From Panicum virgatum (taxonomy: Eukaryota > Streptophyta > Magnoliopsida > Poales > Poaceae): 64,000 nucleotides of DNA. The stretch is from assembly GCF_016808335.1 (NCBI RefSeq), contig NC_053141.1, positions 6,378,711-6,442,710 of the forward strand, written 5' to 3'. Position 1 is the first letter of the stretch. Each line of letters opens with the position of its first letter. Made by a program: the position numbers and the translations under genes. Shown here piece by piece: positions 12,646 through 21,822 of the stretch. Below the pieces are notes generated by a model that was not told the DNA's origin, did no database searches, and saw only the letters and a list, made by a program, of their open reading frames with translations.

Positions 12646-12869
12646 GAGAGAGCTCGTAGTTATCAGGACCTTGATGTTTTGTATCACATTTGGTGTTAGT
12701 TCATGGATATGTACATTTGACGCTTGAGTTTGCTGTGGTTTGAGACATATCTATGGATTTCATTTGAGCCGTTGAGCTCTTTGGTCCTTTTTTTCGAGTT
12801 TGCTTGTGTTTATCCTGTTTTATCTTTCTCGCTCTCTCGTTATTTATGTTTGTGTTGTCATCAATCACC

Positions 12870-12883
12870 AAAAAGGGGAAGAT
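12870..12883 (+). other. Polypurine tract next to Sirevirus 3' LTR
   Basis: AAAAAGGGGAAGAT directly precedes the TG of the 3' LTR. It is the expected primer for plus-strand synthesis. Confidence 0.85.
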
Positions 12884-14484
12884 TGTAAGCATCTAGGCCC
12901 TCAAGGTATGTTTCGGTGATTAATGACAACCATTATTGTGACTAATGAGTTTGTGCAGCTTAATAGATCATTATCGCTCATTTGGTCATATGTCAAAAGA
13001 GGCCCCTCAATTCCATTGTTCAAAAAGGCGATCTCGGTTTTCAACTCATATGTATGTCAAGACTAAGGATCTTTCTAGTCCTAAGTGTCATAAGGTTGAG
13101 AAGGACACTTAGGTTAGTATAGGTTTTGTAGTTTTGTAGTGATCGCACTATTAAGAGGGGTTAAGGCCAAGTAACTTGAGCATGGACATGGTCAATCAAA
13201 AATGGATGCACACTATGGTCACTCAAGTTCCTAGAAGTTCAAATAAGTGGTTCTCAACTCATATCTCAAGAACATTTGGATTTCATTCAAGACTCAAATC
13301 AGAAAAGGCAAATTCAGAAAAAGTCTTTAACACCGGTTTAACCGATGCTTACATTTTTCTATACGTCGGTTAAACAAAGTCAGCAGAGTCTGGACAAGTC
13401 AATACACCGGTTAAACCGACGTGTTTGAATTGAACGTCGGTGCATTAGTCCAGAGTTGGTTTTTCCAGGGTATTTCAAGGTTCTATACACCGGTTAAACC
13501 GACGATGGTTTTGAGTTAACGTCAGTGCAGTTGTCCAGAGACTTGATTTTTCAGTTGATCAGTGGACAACTACACTCACCGGTTAAACCGATGATACGTC
13601 GGTTAATCTGCCCAAGTTGTAACGGCTAGTTTTCAGAAGGGGCAGTTTACATTCATCGGTTAAACCGACGCTGGCTATTGGAGGTACGTCGGATTAACCG
13701 GCGCTAAGCAGTTTTCTGATAGCTTTTCTCCAACGGCTCTATTCGTGTGAGCTGCCTATATATACCCCTCCAATGGGTCATTTTGCCACTCTTGACACCA
13801 GGCAACATCCATACACTTATACAATAGTCAAGAGCCACCTTGAGCTTCATCTTCCATCAAATTGATCATTCAATCATTCAAGAAGCAAGGCTAAGGACTT
13901 GAGTAGAGAGAAGCTTGTGTGCATCCATTCTTGGTGATCGGTTCTTGCTCAAGTGAAGGCCCTAGCTTGTTACTCTTGGTGATTGGCATCACCTAGGCGA
14001 TCTTGGTGATCGAGGTGTTTCTCGCGGAGCTTGCCAAGGATTGTGGGAGCCCAGAGAAGAAGATTGTACGTGGCTTGATCTCCACCACGCCGGGATGGTG
14101 AACGGAGAGTCTTAGTGAGTGCCCTCGTCTCGGTGACTTGGGAAGTGACAAGACTCTTTGTGAGTGTCACAACGTGGACTAGGGGTGTGTGCTAACACAT
14201 CGATACCACGGGAAAAAAATCCGGTCGTCTCTTGTCTACTCTCTTTGTTCAAGCATTTTCTTTCATGCAATTTATTCATGTGCTTGACTTAGAGATCATA
14301 ACTTAGCTCTAACTTGCTAGGCTTTACTTCTTGTTTTATCTCTCATAGCTTGTGTAGGTAGCTTAGTTGTCCGGTTGGTGAATTAGTGCCTTACTAGCTT
14401 TGCATAGGTTAAGGTTGCTTTATTGTGTTTTAGAATTTGAAAAAGGCCCAATTCACCCCCCCTCTTGGTCCATCGATCCTTTCA
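12884..14484 (+). repeat. 3' LTR of Sirevirus C
   Basis: This 1601-bp LTR starts TGTAAGCATC and ends CCTTTCA. The last 834 bp match the window start. Positions 13320-13720 hold an array of CCGGTTAAACCGACG-type palindromes, and TATATATACCCC near 13757 is a TATA-like box. The next base, 14485, is LTR sequence of element B. Confidence 0.95.
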
Positions 14485-14824
14485 GAGGGGAAGCTGCCCC
14501 CGCGAGGAATTGGCGAGGGACTCACCGGTGGCGACGAACCGTGAAGGCGACGGAGCTCGGGGGTGGCGACGGCAATGGAGATTTGGGGCAAATGGAGCTA
14601 GGGTTTGAGGGGAAAGGGGCCGGTCGAGCCTTAAGGGCGAGGAGAGGAGTGAGGGGGCGGCACGGCATGCGAGGATTGCCGGCGTATGGCGCGAGGATGG
14701 CCGGCGGCGGTGGCGACGCGTGTGGGCGCGCCGAGCAGAGCAGGGAGAAGGAGAAGAGGAGGCTGACGGGTGGGCCCGGGCGAGCTAAATTTTTTTCTTC
14801 TTCTTTTTTCTTTGGGCTGTGACA
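14485..14824 (-). repeat. 3' LTR remnant of element B
   Basis: These 340 bp match 36313-36626. The LTR starts (minus strand) TGTCACAGCCC at 14824 and is cut at 14485 by Sirevirus C. The reading frame here is antisense GC-rich sequence, not a gene. Confidence 0.9.
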
Positions 14825-15112
14825 ACTCTCCCCCCTTAAGAAAATATCGTCCCGAGAAAATCTTGTCCCGAGATTTAGGTAGACAAGAGGGGAAGGATAA
14901 AACTCAGACTAGGTTGAGGCCATATTCACCTAGACAAGATAAATATCTAAGAGATGATGCACAAAGACATGGATGATGTGATGTGATGAGACATTCTTAG
15001 AGTTTCCTTGATGGTGACTGTGTCCACATATAACAATATTTAGAAAGATGAACTTCATTAAGGAAGTAGGGTGTGGCAGAAAGAAAATTTACCCAATATT
15101 TAGAAAGAATAT
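14825..15112 (-). other. Polypurine tract and 3' untranslated part of element B
   Basis: On the minus strand AAGGGGGGAGAGT directly precedes the LTR start, a clear polypurine tract (14825-14840). The rest, up to the pol stop, is non-coding. Confidence 0.8.
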
Positions 15113-16210
15113 TTAATCAGGGTATTCTTGACGTAATCGATCTTCACGCTCCCAAGTGGCTTCATCTTCGGAGTGATTACTCCATTGAACCTTTACAAAC
15201 TTCACCATGCTACGCTTCACTTTTCTTTCATCACGATCAAGAATGTTAATTGGGTGTTCTTCGTAGGTAAGGCCCGGTTGAAGATCAAGTGACTCGAGAT
15301 CAATGGTGTCGGTTGGAACACGAAGACACTTCTTCAATTGAGAGATATGAAAAACATTGTGCACGGCGGAGAGTGACTGAGGAAGTTCCAATTGATAAGC
15401 CACTGCTCCAACTTTCTTGGTGATCCGAAAAGGTCCCAAATAACGTGGCGCTAACTTTCCTCTTACTTGGAAACGGTGAGTGCCCTTAAATGGAGAAACC
15501 TTGAGATAGACATAATCGCCAACTTTGAGGCGGAGTCCTCGGCGACGACGATCAGCATAAATCTTTTGACGAGATTGAGCAATGCGAAGGTTCTCACGAA
15601 TAATTCTGACTTGATCCTCGGCATCCTTCACCAAATTAGGGCCAAAGAAAGGCATTTCTCCAGATTCGGGCCAATTGATCGGAGTTCTACACCGTCTTCC
15701 ATAGAGAGCTTCAAAAGGAGACATTTTGATACTTGCTTGATAATTATTATTATAGGAAAACTCTTGGAATGGCAAGCAAGTAACCCATTTCTTCTCATAT
15801 ATAAGAGCACAAGCTCTTAGCATATCTTCTAGGATTTGGTTGACTCTCTCGGCTTGACCGTTGGTTTGAGGATGATAAGTGCTGCTATAAGTGAGATCGG
15901 TTCCCATTGCTTCATGAAGACTTCTCCAAAAGTGAGAAACAAATTGAGGACCACGATCAGAGACAATTTTCTTAGAGACACCATGCATACAAAGAATGCG
16001 AGTAAGGTACAACTCCGCATATTGCTTGGCATGATAAGTAGTTTTGACTGGAAGAAAATGAGCCGATTTTGTCAAAACGATCCACGATTACCCATATAGA
16101 ATCATACCCTTGAGAAGACCTGGGTAATCCAGTGATAAAATCCATTCCAATTTCTTCCCACTTCTATGATGAAATAGGTAAGGGCTGAAGGGTACCAGTT
16201 GGTTTAAGAT
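15113..16210 (-). pseudogene. Integrase C-terminal half and chromodomain of element B
   Basis: From 16055 down the frame encodes integrase (VSDRGPQFVSHFW, NGQAERVNQILEDML), the GPY/F-like region (GKLAPRYLGPFRITKKVG) and a chromodomain (VKVQWSNHSEDEATWERE). It ends at 15113. Upstream, 16056-16210 continues in another frame ([10 protein letters not shown]); one extra T in a run near 16058 explains the shift, and a TAG lies near 16170. The segment joins the HHCC part at 29910-29716 once element A and one AAGAT copy are left out. The chromodomain supports a Tekay-type chromovirus. Confidence 0.88.
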
Positions 16211-17078
16211 TGTAACATCCCAAAAAAAATTGATCAAAATAAATCATGCGCTAAAATTTGTTTCTCGTCGTTGAGCTCGATCCATCCTTAAAACCCTAAC
16301 CCCAGCTTTTCGGGAACTTCCCTGTTCCGCCAGATCTTCCGATTTCCCCAAAGACCCGACACCCGTATCCAGAACCCTGTTTTTCCCCTCCACCGTGCTT
16401 CACGCCTGGCAGCGGCCCGCGGCCGCGACAGCCGCGCGTGCCCGACCGGCGTCGCTGTCGCCACCGGCGGGATCACCGCAAATCTCTCCCTCTCTCCTTT
16501 TTCCCTTTTCTCTCCCCTCCTTTTTCTTTTCTTTTCTTTTTCCCATTTTCTTTCTCTTTTCCTTTCTTTTCTCTCTCCTTCCCTCTCCCTTCCTCTCTCC
16601 TTCCTCCCTACCCCGCGCGCTCGGCCCCCTCCTCCCTCTCTGCTCCCGAGCGCCGCCCGGCCCCTTCTGCCCCCTGCTCCACCCGGCCGCGCCCTCCACC
16701 GGGACACGCCACCTTGGACCCCGCTCCGGCCGCACAGCACACCCGGCCCGGCCGGTCCTCCTCCCCGCGCAGCCCAGCTCCGCACGCCCCTCCTACCAGG
16801 CCCGGCTCCTCGCCATGCCCGCGCGCGCACGCCGCGCACGCCGCACCATTCGCTGCGCAAGCACGCCACCGTCGCCGTTGACGCTCACACAGTGGTCGGC
16901 CCTTGCCCACGCGCGCCTGCCCGAATGATCTTGTCACCTGTAGCCGCCTCGCCGCTGCCGCCGTTGACGCCCAGCTCTGAGCCGCCCCCCCCCCACGCCA
17001 TTAACGCCGCCGAGGAGTCGCATCACAAGTCTCGCCGGCCTCTGTCCGCGTCCCGCCGAATCCCACCGCCTCTCGCGC

Positions 17079-17087
17079 CTATAAAAG
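17079..17087 (+). promoter_or_regulatory. TATA box in LTR A
   Basis: CTATAAAAG lies in GC-rich sequence. About 150 bp downstream, GCCAAG/GTAGGCAC at 17237 looks like a 5' splice donor. The same box is in the 3' LTR near 27295. It is the likely promoter of the element. Confidence 0.7.
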
Positions 17088-17986
17088 ACCCCGACGCCGC
17101 TCCTCCGCCCCACATCCCCAGCCCCGAGCTCCACAGCCACCTCTCTGACCTCCTAGCACCACCCCCGCCATTGCCGCCGCCCCCTAGCGCAGGCCACCGC
17201 GGAGCCCCCTTCCCGCAGCGCTGCAGCTCGGGCCAAGGTAGGCACTGGGATTCCCGAGCTCCCCATCTTCTTTTTCCCCGGGTTCGAACCGCCGTCACGC
17301 TTTGCGGCGCCACCGCCACACCGGCCAGGATTGGTCGCCGCCCGCCGCCGTCGAACCACCTCCTGCGAGCCACCATCTTCCGAATCAGCGGGAGGAATCG
17401 ACCTCCCACGGCGCCCGCCCCCTTTTCCCCCTACTCCGGGCTGCCGCCGTGCCCCCAGGCCGCGGGCCCGCGAGCTCCGTCGAGCACCGGCCTCCCTCCC
17501 CTGTTTTCCAGCGTGGAGGGAGGAGGAAGAAAGGGCGTTTTTGCCCATAACCCCCTCAACTTTCCTTTAATCAGTAAAGAGACCCTGCCCTTTTAAGCCC
17601 TTTTGCAATTAAACCCTTACCCTTTGTTATATTTCCAAAACAAACCCCCACCTTATAAACCTAATTACAAATAAAACCCTGACCCTTTTAATTAACCCAA
17701 GAAACTTCTAAAATATAAACCAAGCCCCTGCCCACTTAATCCTAATTACAACTAGGTCCCTAGACCCCTGTTTAGGGCCTAAACGCTCCCCTGACCTATC
17801 ATTTTATGTGCCTAACGACCCCAGTTTAACCTAAAATTTTACCCCGTCTCTCCTAACTCAGTTTTGGCCATACCATTCAGAAACCATTCGAAAATAACAA
17901 TCTATGCTCTATATTTCATGTGTTCCCGTTTCGAGCTCGACGACAAATCTTTGTTTTGATTGAATGTTTGTTTGTGTGCGCTGTAG

Positions 17987-18103
17987 ACCACGGAGTGAAC
18001 GAAGGAGAACCCGTTGACGAGCAGAGCTGTGAGCAGGTGAACGAGGACCCAATCCGCGACCCCGAGCCCGAAGGACAGGACTTCCCCGAAGGCTTTGAAG
18101 ACG
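17987..18103 (+). other. Exon-like acidic block 1 in LTR A
   Basis: The block follows GCTGTAG and reads as an acidic peptide (HGVNEGEPVDEQ, then RDPEPEGQDFPEGFED) over 117 bp. Both ends are in phase 1. It ends at GACG/GCAAGTT, a GC-type donor candidate. The 3' LTR copy is 28203-28319. LTR E holds the same peptide with mostly synonymous changes. No ATG is visible between the TATA box and this block, so the start, if any, is unknown. Confidence 0.5.
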
Positions 18104-19154
18104 GCAAGTTCAATCCCATCCTTTGATGCATGTTTCTGTCCTAGTTTTTATGAACACAACCCAATGGCCTGTTTTATAAATTGCATATGTCTTACTTGCA
18201 TGAAAACACGATTGGATAGCCACCCCTTGATTTGTGATGACCATTCCTTGACCACCTAGATTAATGTCTGATTTTGTTTGGACGTTAATCGATATTAGAA
18301 TGCTTAGGACTTTACTCATAATACTATCTGATTTATAAAGAAAATGTGTGCGTGTGGGAAGGGATAAAACGTGGATTTTCGAAAGATGAGTATGGGCGAG
18401 ATGGACGGCATTTCTGTGCGATGTGCCGATTGGTGTGCTTATGCCTGTGTGGCAGGGCAAAGAAGGGAGATATCCATCTTGTCGCGTCTAAGGACCGAGT
18501 TGGTGTGTCATCTCACCTAACTCCACTATCGTGCAAACCACTCGACCGTTGTATGGGCAACGGCGTAGCATAAATCCCACTAGTTGGTGTGGTAGCCATC
18601 AGGAGAGCTGAGAGCAACGGGTGACTAAGGAAAAGGGATAAGCCCTGAGCGACTTATGCCCGGTTATACCTGAGTGAACGGTCGATGACCCCTTGGTACA
18701 TCCCGTGATGGCTAGTCAGGCTTAGCTATGGTGGGTAATGGCTATGTTGGGATCTACACCGACACGACGGTGTTCGAGTTGTGGTATCCTACTTGTGGGT
18801 AAAGTTGCACACCTCTGCAGAGTTAAGAATCTATTCGAATAGTCCGTGCCCACGGTATTGGGCGAGTTATGGTGTGGTCACATAACTAGTGTTTCTATGG
18901 GATGGGCTGGTGTGAGTTGTTTTGGATTTGTGTCCGGCAGTTGTGCCGTGGGCTACGACGGACGGGGAGTCCGGTAGCAGTTTTAAGACGTGAACTCCGT
19001 GTTGCTACAAAAACTGATTTCTAAAAGGGACTTTCTTTAAAATCAACCCCTGCTTAAAGTACTGTTTTTCTGCAAATTAAACCGTAACCTTATCCTTGAT
19101 TTACCTATGCATATTATTCTGATTTAACCCCTCCGTGGGTGTGGTTGGACTTGC

Positions 19155-19172
19155 TGAGTACGTTCGTACTCA
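19155..19172 (+). repeat. 18-bp palindrome before acidic block 2
   Basis: TGAGTACG-TT-CGTACTCA is a perfect inverted repeat about 20 bp upstream of the putative 3' splice site. Equivalent palindromes are at 29371-29388, 38099-38116 (LTR E) and 4253-4270 (LTR D). Confidence 0.75.
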
Positions 19173-19193
19173 CCCCATTCTCACTTTTTACAG

Positions 19194-19231
19194 AAGAAGA
19201 CCCGGACTTCATTCCAGACGACGCCGAATAG
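19194..19231 (+). other. Exon-like acidic block 2 in LTR A
   Basis: The block follows a polypyrimidine tract and TTTTTACAG. Joined in phase 1 to block 1, it reads EEDPDFIPDDAE and then TAG. The 3' LTR copy is 29410-29447. LTR E reads EKDPDFVPEDIE at the same place. Confidence 0.5.
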
Positions 19232-19423
19232 GGTCATCGTTCTACACCCAACCTTGCCTGTGGAACCGGCCCTGTTGAGATGCCTCCGCTGTCGCAGTAC
19301 TCTGAGCCCGTAGTAGACCCTATGTGGTTCGCGGTCTGGTGTTATGTCGTAGCCTGGTTAATTATTATTATCATCTGTATCGAGTGTCCGCCAAGGTTTG
19401 TAAGGTTTTGAACCATCTGATGT

Positions 19424-19429
19424 AATAAA
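19424..19429 (+). promoter_or_regulatory. Poly(A) signal in LTR A
   Basis: AATAAA lies 70 bp before the LTR end; the copy in the 3' LTR is 29640-29645. It is the likely 3'-end signal of the genomic RNA. Confidence 0.6.
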
Positions 19430-19500
19430 TGTGGCATCAGCCTCCTGTGACTGATGTTTTGTATCACATTTAAGTCTTCTCTTATGAGGGGACGCTTCAG

Positions 19501-19515
19501 GTGGTATCAGAGCCG
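19501..19515 (+). other. Primer-binding site of element A
   Basis: GTGGTATCAGAGCCG starts right after the 5' LTR and contains the TGGTATCAGAGCC complement of initiator methionine tRNA. Confidence 0.92.
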
Positions 19516-19639
19516 TAGGTTGGCCGTAGGACGTGACCCTAGGAGCGAAACCCGTTTTTAGACCCTTTACCTTAGGACTTTTCTATCCTTAATCCTTTCC
19601 TCACACAAACACTTACCCTTGGTTCTTGCCCTGTTCCAG

Positions 19640-20509
19640 ATGGCTGACAATGGATGGATCGGCGGAATCTGTTTCGCAGAGCCCGGCCTTCCTAAGTTGT
19701 TGATACTCAGCCTGGAACGCATTGGAGTTGTGGATCCGCCAGAGTTTCTTTACCGGGAGTATGACTCCAAGGGCACTCTTCGGTGTGACCTGATGATCTT
19801 CATAGCAAGGAGCACCCGCTACCCGGATGTGGACCCTTGGTTCATCTCCACCACTGGATTCCGTTTCCCGGATACCTATCGGAAAGCCGCCCGCAAAGCC
19901 CTGCGACGTCTGCGTGTGATCTACAGGCATCACCTCCAGCGGACTCCTATGGGATTTTTCCCGCCGACTGAAGGAAGAGGACGCACATGGATTGCCAGGA
20001 TGAGAGGACTTGGAAGAGAAGAAGACCTAGAAGATACGGTCTCTCACCTATCCATCTATCTCACCGGCCTGGATGAGCTCTATCGCGAGCAAGCAGCACA
20101 ACTGAAACAGCAGGTCCACAGAGCAGAAAAAGCAACCCAGGAGATGGAGGAACAACGGTCGAGGACTTTCCATGCCGAGTATTCCCTAGCCGCCCTCCAA
20201 GTCCAAATGGATGAAAAAGAGGAAGAACTGGAAGAACAGCGGGCAAGAGCCACACGCGCCGAGGATTCGCTTGCCGCTCTCCAAGCTCGTATGTGGAGGT
20301 ACGAGGCTCGCTGGGGAATAGGAGGATGGATAGAGGAGGACGAAGAAGAAGAACCCATGGAAACCCATTGGGATGTTGGAACTCAAACTGAAGAAGAAGA
20401 ACCTGAAGAGACCCACTGGGATAAAGGAACTCAGACCGAAGATGGCATGATAGATCAGTATCTCCCACTGAAGAAACGCCCTCTTAGGATCGAGGAAGAG
20501 TCTCCATGA
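19640..20509 (+). CDS. Accessory ORF 1 of element A (coiled coil, LC8-like motifs)
   Basis: The 289-residue ORF (MADNGWIGGICFAEPG) sits between the primer-binding site and gag and is intact. The ATG follows CTGTTCCAG, a good 3' splice site. Residues 1-115 form a conserved domain with REYDSKGTLRCDLMIF and RTPMGFFPP. Residues about 145-225 look like a coiled coil (repeated EEQRARATRAEDSLAALQ). The acidic tail holds VGTQTEE and KGTQTED, which resemble the KxTQT dynein light chain (LC8) binding motif. It is paralogous to the next ORF (shared REY-GTLRC, TPM-FFPP, QANLLREQ-type helix). The function is unknown. AATAAA follows at 20590. I infer a role in RNA or particle handling only from its position. 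Confidence 0.8.
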   Translation: MADNGWIGGICFAEPGLPKLLILSLERIGVVDPPEFLYREYDSKGTLRCDLMIFIARSTRYPDVDPWFISTTGFRFPDTYRKAARKALRRLRVIYRHHLQRTPMGFFPPTEGRGRTWIARMRGLGREEDLEDTVSHLSIYLTGLDELYREQAAQLKQQVHRAEKATQEMEEQRSRTFHAEYSLAALQVQMDEKEEELEEQRARATRAEDSLAALQARMWRYEARWGIGGWIEEDEEEEPMETHWDVGTQTEEEEPEETHWDKGTQTEDGMIDQYLPLKKRPLRIEEESP

Positions 20510-20589
20510 TAGGAGTTGTCTCCAAGCTAGAACCTTTGCACTAATAATAATCGTGTACCCATGGAGTTGTACCCCCCCATGACGCCATA

Positions 20590-20595
20590 AATAAA
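20590..20595 (+). promoter_or_regulatory. AATAAA after accessory ORF 1
   Basis: A poly(A)-like signal lies 81 bp after the ORF 1 stop and 65 bp before the ORF 2 ATG. Confidence 0.4.
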
Positions 20596-20659
20596 AATCA
20601 TCTACCCTTTGTGTACCTTAAATATTTGTGCAAGTTTTTCACCATATCCTTGTTTTCAG

Positions 20660-21547
20660 ATGGCTGAGGAAGGATGGACCCAGGGCGACTGCCAAGCTGC
20701 ACCCGGCTTCCCCAGCCTCTTGATCAACGCCCTGGAGAGCCTTGGCGTCTCGGAACGCCCAAGGTACTACAGCAGAGAGTACGAGCATCATGGCACTCTC
20801 CGCTGCAGGGTGATCCTAGTCGTCGCCAGAAGCGACCGTTACCCCGACATCCTGTCATGGCGAGTGACTGCTACAGGGTTTAGGCACCAGGACACCTATC
20901 CCCTAGCCGTCAGGAAAGCACTTCGTTATCTGTGCCGGATTTTCGAAGGACACCTCACCCCCACACCAATGAGGTTCTTCCCACCAGCCATCAGGACTCC
21001 AGTTTGGGAAGCTCGAATGAGGAGCCTGGAACGACGCCGCCATGAAGAAGTCCTCCTGTACCAAGTAGCTACCTACCTAGCCTCCTTGGATCAGCTCTTT
21101 GACGAGCAAGCCAACTTGCTGAGGGAACAGACCCATCGAGCCGAGCAAGCAGAGCTCGCACTAAGACTGCAACAGATCCGAGCAGTCCAAGCTGAGGCAA
21201 GAGCCGCAGCAGCGGTCAGCAGTGAAGCAGTTGCTCAGGAGAGCCTCAGGCAAGCCCGAGACCGGCGTATGCAAGAATGGGCTAGTAGTGGAACCCCAGT
21301 CCCGGCAATAGGGGAAGACCATGTTCTGCTCGGAACGCCCGTCTTAGGATGGGGACCACTCGTTGGAAACCCACTAGCCCCACCCGAGAATCCTGGAAGG
21401 TCTACGGCCGCCGCCGCAAGAGAAGCCACAACGCAACCCCGGGAAAACGGAGGACTAGAGGATGGCGAACCGGGACCACTCATTTCCCCGGAGGTCGTGA
21501 GTTCCTTTCCGAGGGAGGAACCCACTCAAGCCAATGAGTCAGCCTAA
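20660..21547 (+). CDS. Accessory ORF 2 of element A, paralogue of ORF 1
   Basis: The 295-residue ORF (MAEEGWTQGDCQAAPG) is intact. Its ATG follows CTTGTTTTCAG, again a strong acceptor. Residues 1-120 match ORF 1 throughout (SREYEHHGTLRCRVIL, RYPDILSWRVTATGFR, TPMRFFPPA). Residues about 150-220 are an alanine-rich helix likely to form a coiled coil. The tail is Pro/Gly-rich and lacks the TQT motifs of ORF 1. A tandem duplication followed by divergence is the simplest origin. Function unknown; I recognise no enzyme motif. Confidence 0.8.
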   Translation: MAEEGWTQGDCQAAPGFPSLLINALESLGVSERPRYYSREYEHHGTLRCRVILVVARSDRYPDILSWRVTATGFRHQDTYPLAVRKALRYLCRIFEGHLTPTPMRFFPPAIRTPVWEARMRSLERRRHEEVLLYQVATYLASLDQLFDEQANLLREQTHRAEQAELALRLQQIRAVQAEARAAAAVSSEAVAQESLRQARDRRMQEWASSGTPVPAIGEDHVLLGTPVLGWGPLVGNPLAPPENPGRSTAAAAREATTQPRENGGLEDGEPGPLISPEVVSSFPREEPTQANESA

Positions 21548-21677
21548 AGTGCTAGCGACCGTCAAGGGATGAAGCCGTGTGGTCCGAAGAAGATCAGTGC
21601 CCCTTTTGTTTTGTAGTTGTGTACCCGGTCGTGTAGTACGCGTTTGACCTTGCCCCTTGTTGTATCACCCTTGCTGT

Positions 21678-21683
21678 AATAAA
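21678..21683 (+). promoter_or_regulatory. AATAAA after accessory ORF 2
   Basis: A poly(A)-like signal lies 131 bp after the ORF 2 stop and 140 bp before the gag ATG. Confidence 0.4.
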
Positions 21684-21822
21684 GTCGCTTGTGCTTGTTG
21701 TTTGTGATGATTGCTTGTTGATTGTGTGCTTGCCGGCAGTAAATAGATACTGCCTTTTCAAAAATACGACTTAACCAACTTAAACATCACCTAATCTTAG
21801 TCCCAATCCGCTCGTTCTGCAG

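Larger units (their letters stand above)
1..14484 (+). mobile_element. Sirevirus (Ty1/Copia) LTR retrotransposon C, 5' end outside window
   Basis: The order is partial 5' LTR, primer-binding site, gag, pol (protease-integrase-RT-RNase H, the Copia order), a long 3' region with an envelope-like ORF, several polypurine tracts and a 1601-bp 3' LTR. Size, the extra 3' ORF and the repeated GGGGGAG tracts match the Sirevirus lineage. It lies inside the left LTR of Gypsy element B: B's LTR resumes at 14485. The two LTR copies differ at about 16 sites in about 830 bp by eye, an insertion of moderate age. Gag, pol and the 3' ORF all carry stops or frameshifts, so this copy is not autonomous. An LTR-like insertion (1252-about 4700) splits gag. 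Confidence 0.93.
16211..19499 (+). repeat. 5' LTR of element A
   Basis: The 3289-bp LTR has a GC-rich first part with a long pyrimidine stretch (16490-16610), a TATA box at 17079, exon-like acidic blocks (17987-18103 and 19194-19231), an 18-bp palindrome (19155-19172) and a poly(A) signal (19424-19429). Confidence 0.96.

Noticed and set aside
16288..17600. Long overlapping frames on both strands in the GC-rich part of LTR A (also 26505-27812).
   Set aside because: They arise from pyrimidine-rich, GC-rich LTR sequence, overlap in all frames, lie in a repeat and show no domain.
18110..18573. Small frames of 75-116 codons in LTR A, also found in LTR E.
   Set aside because: They are shared because the LTRs are related; I saw no codon-type conservation like that of the acidic blocks.
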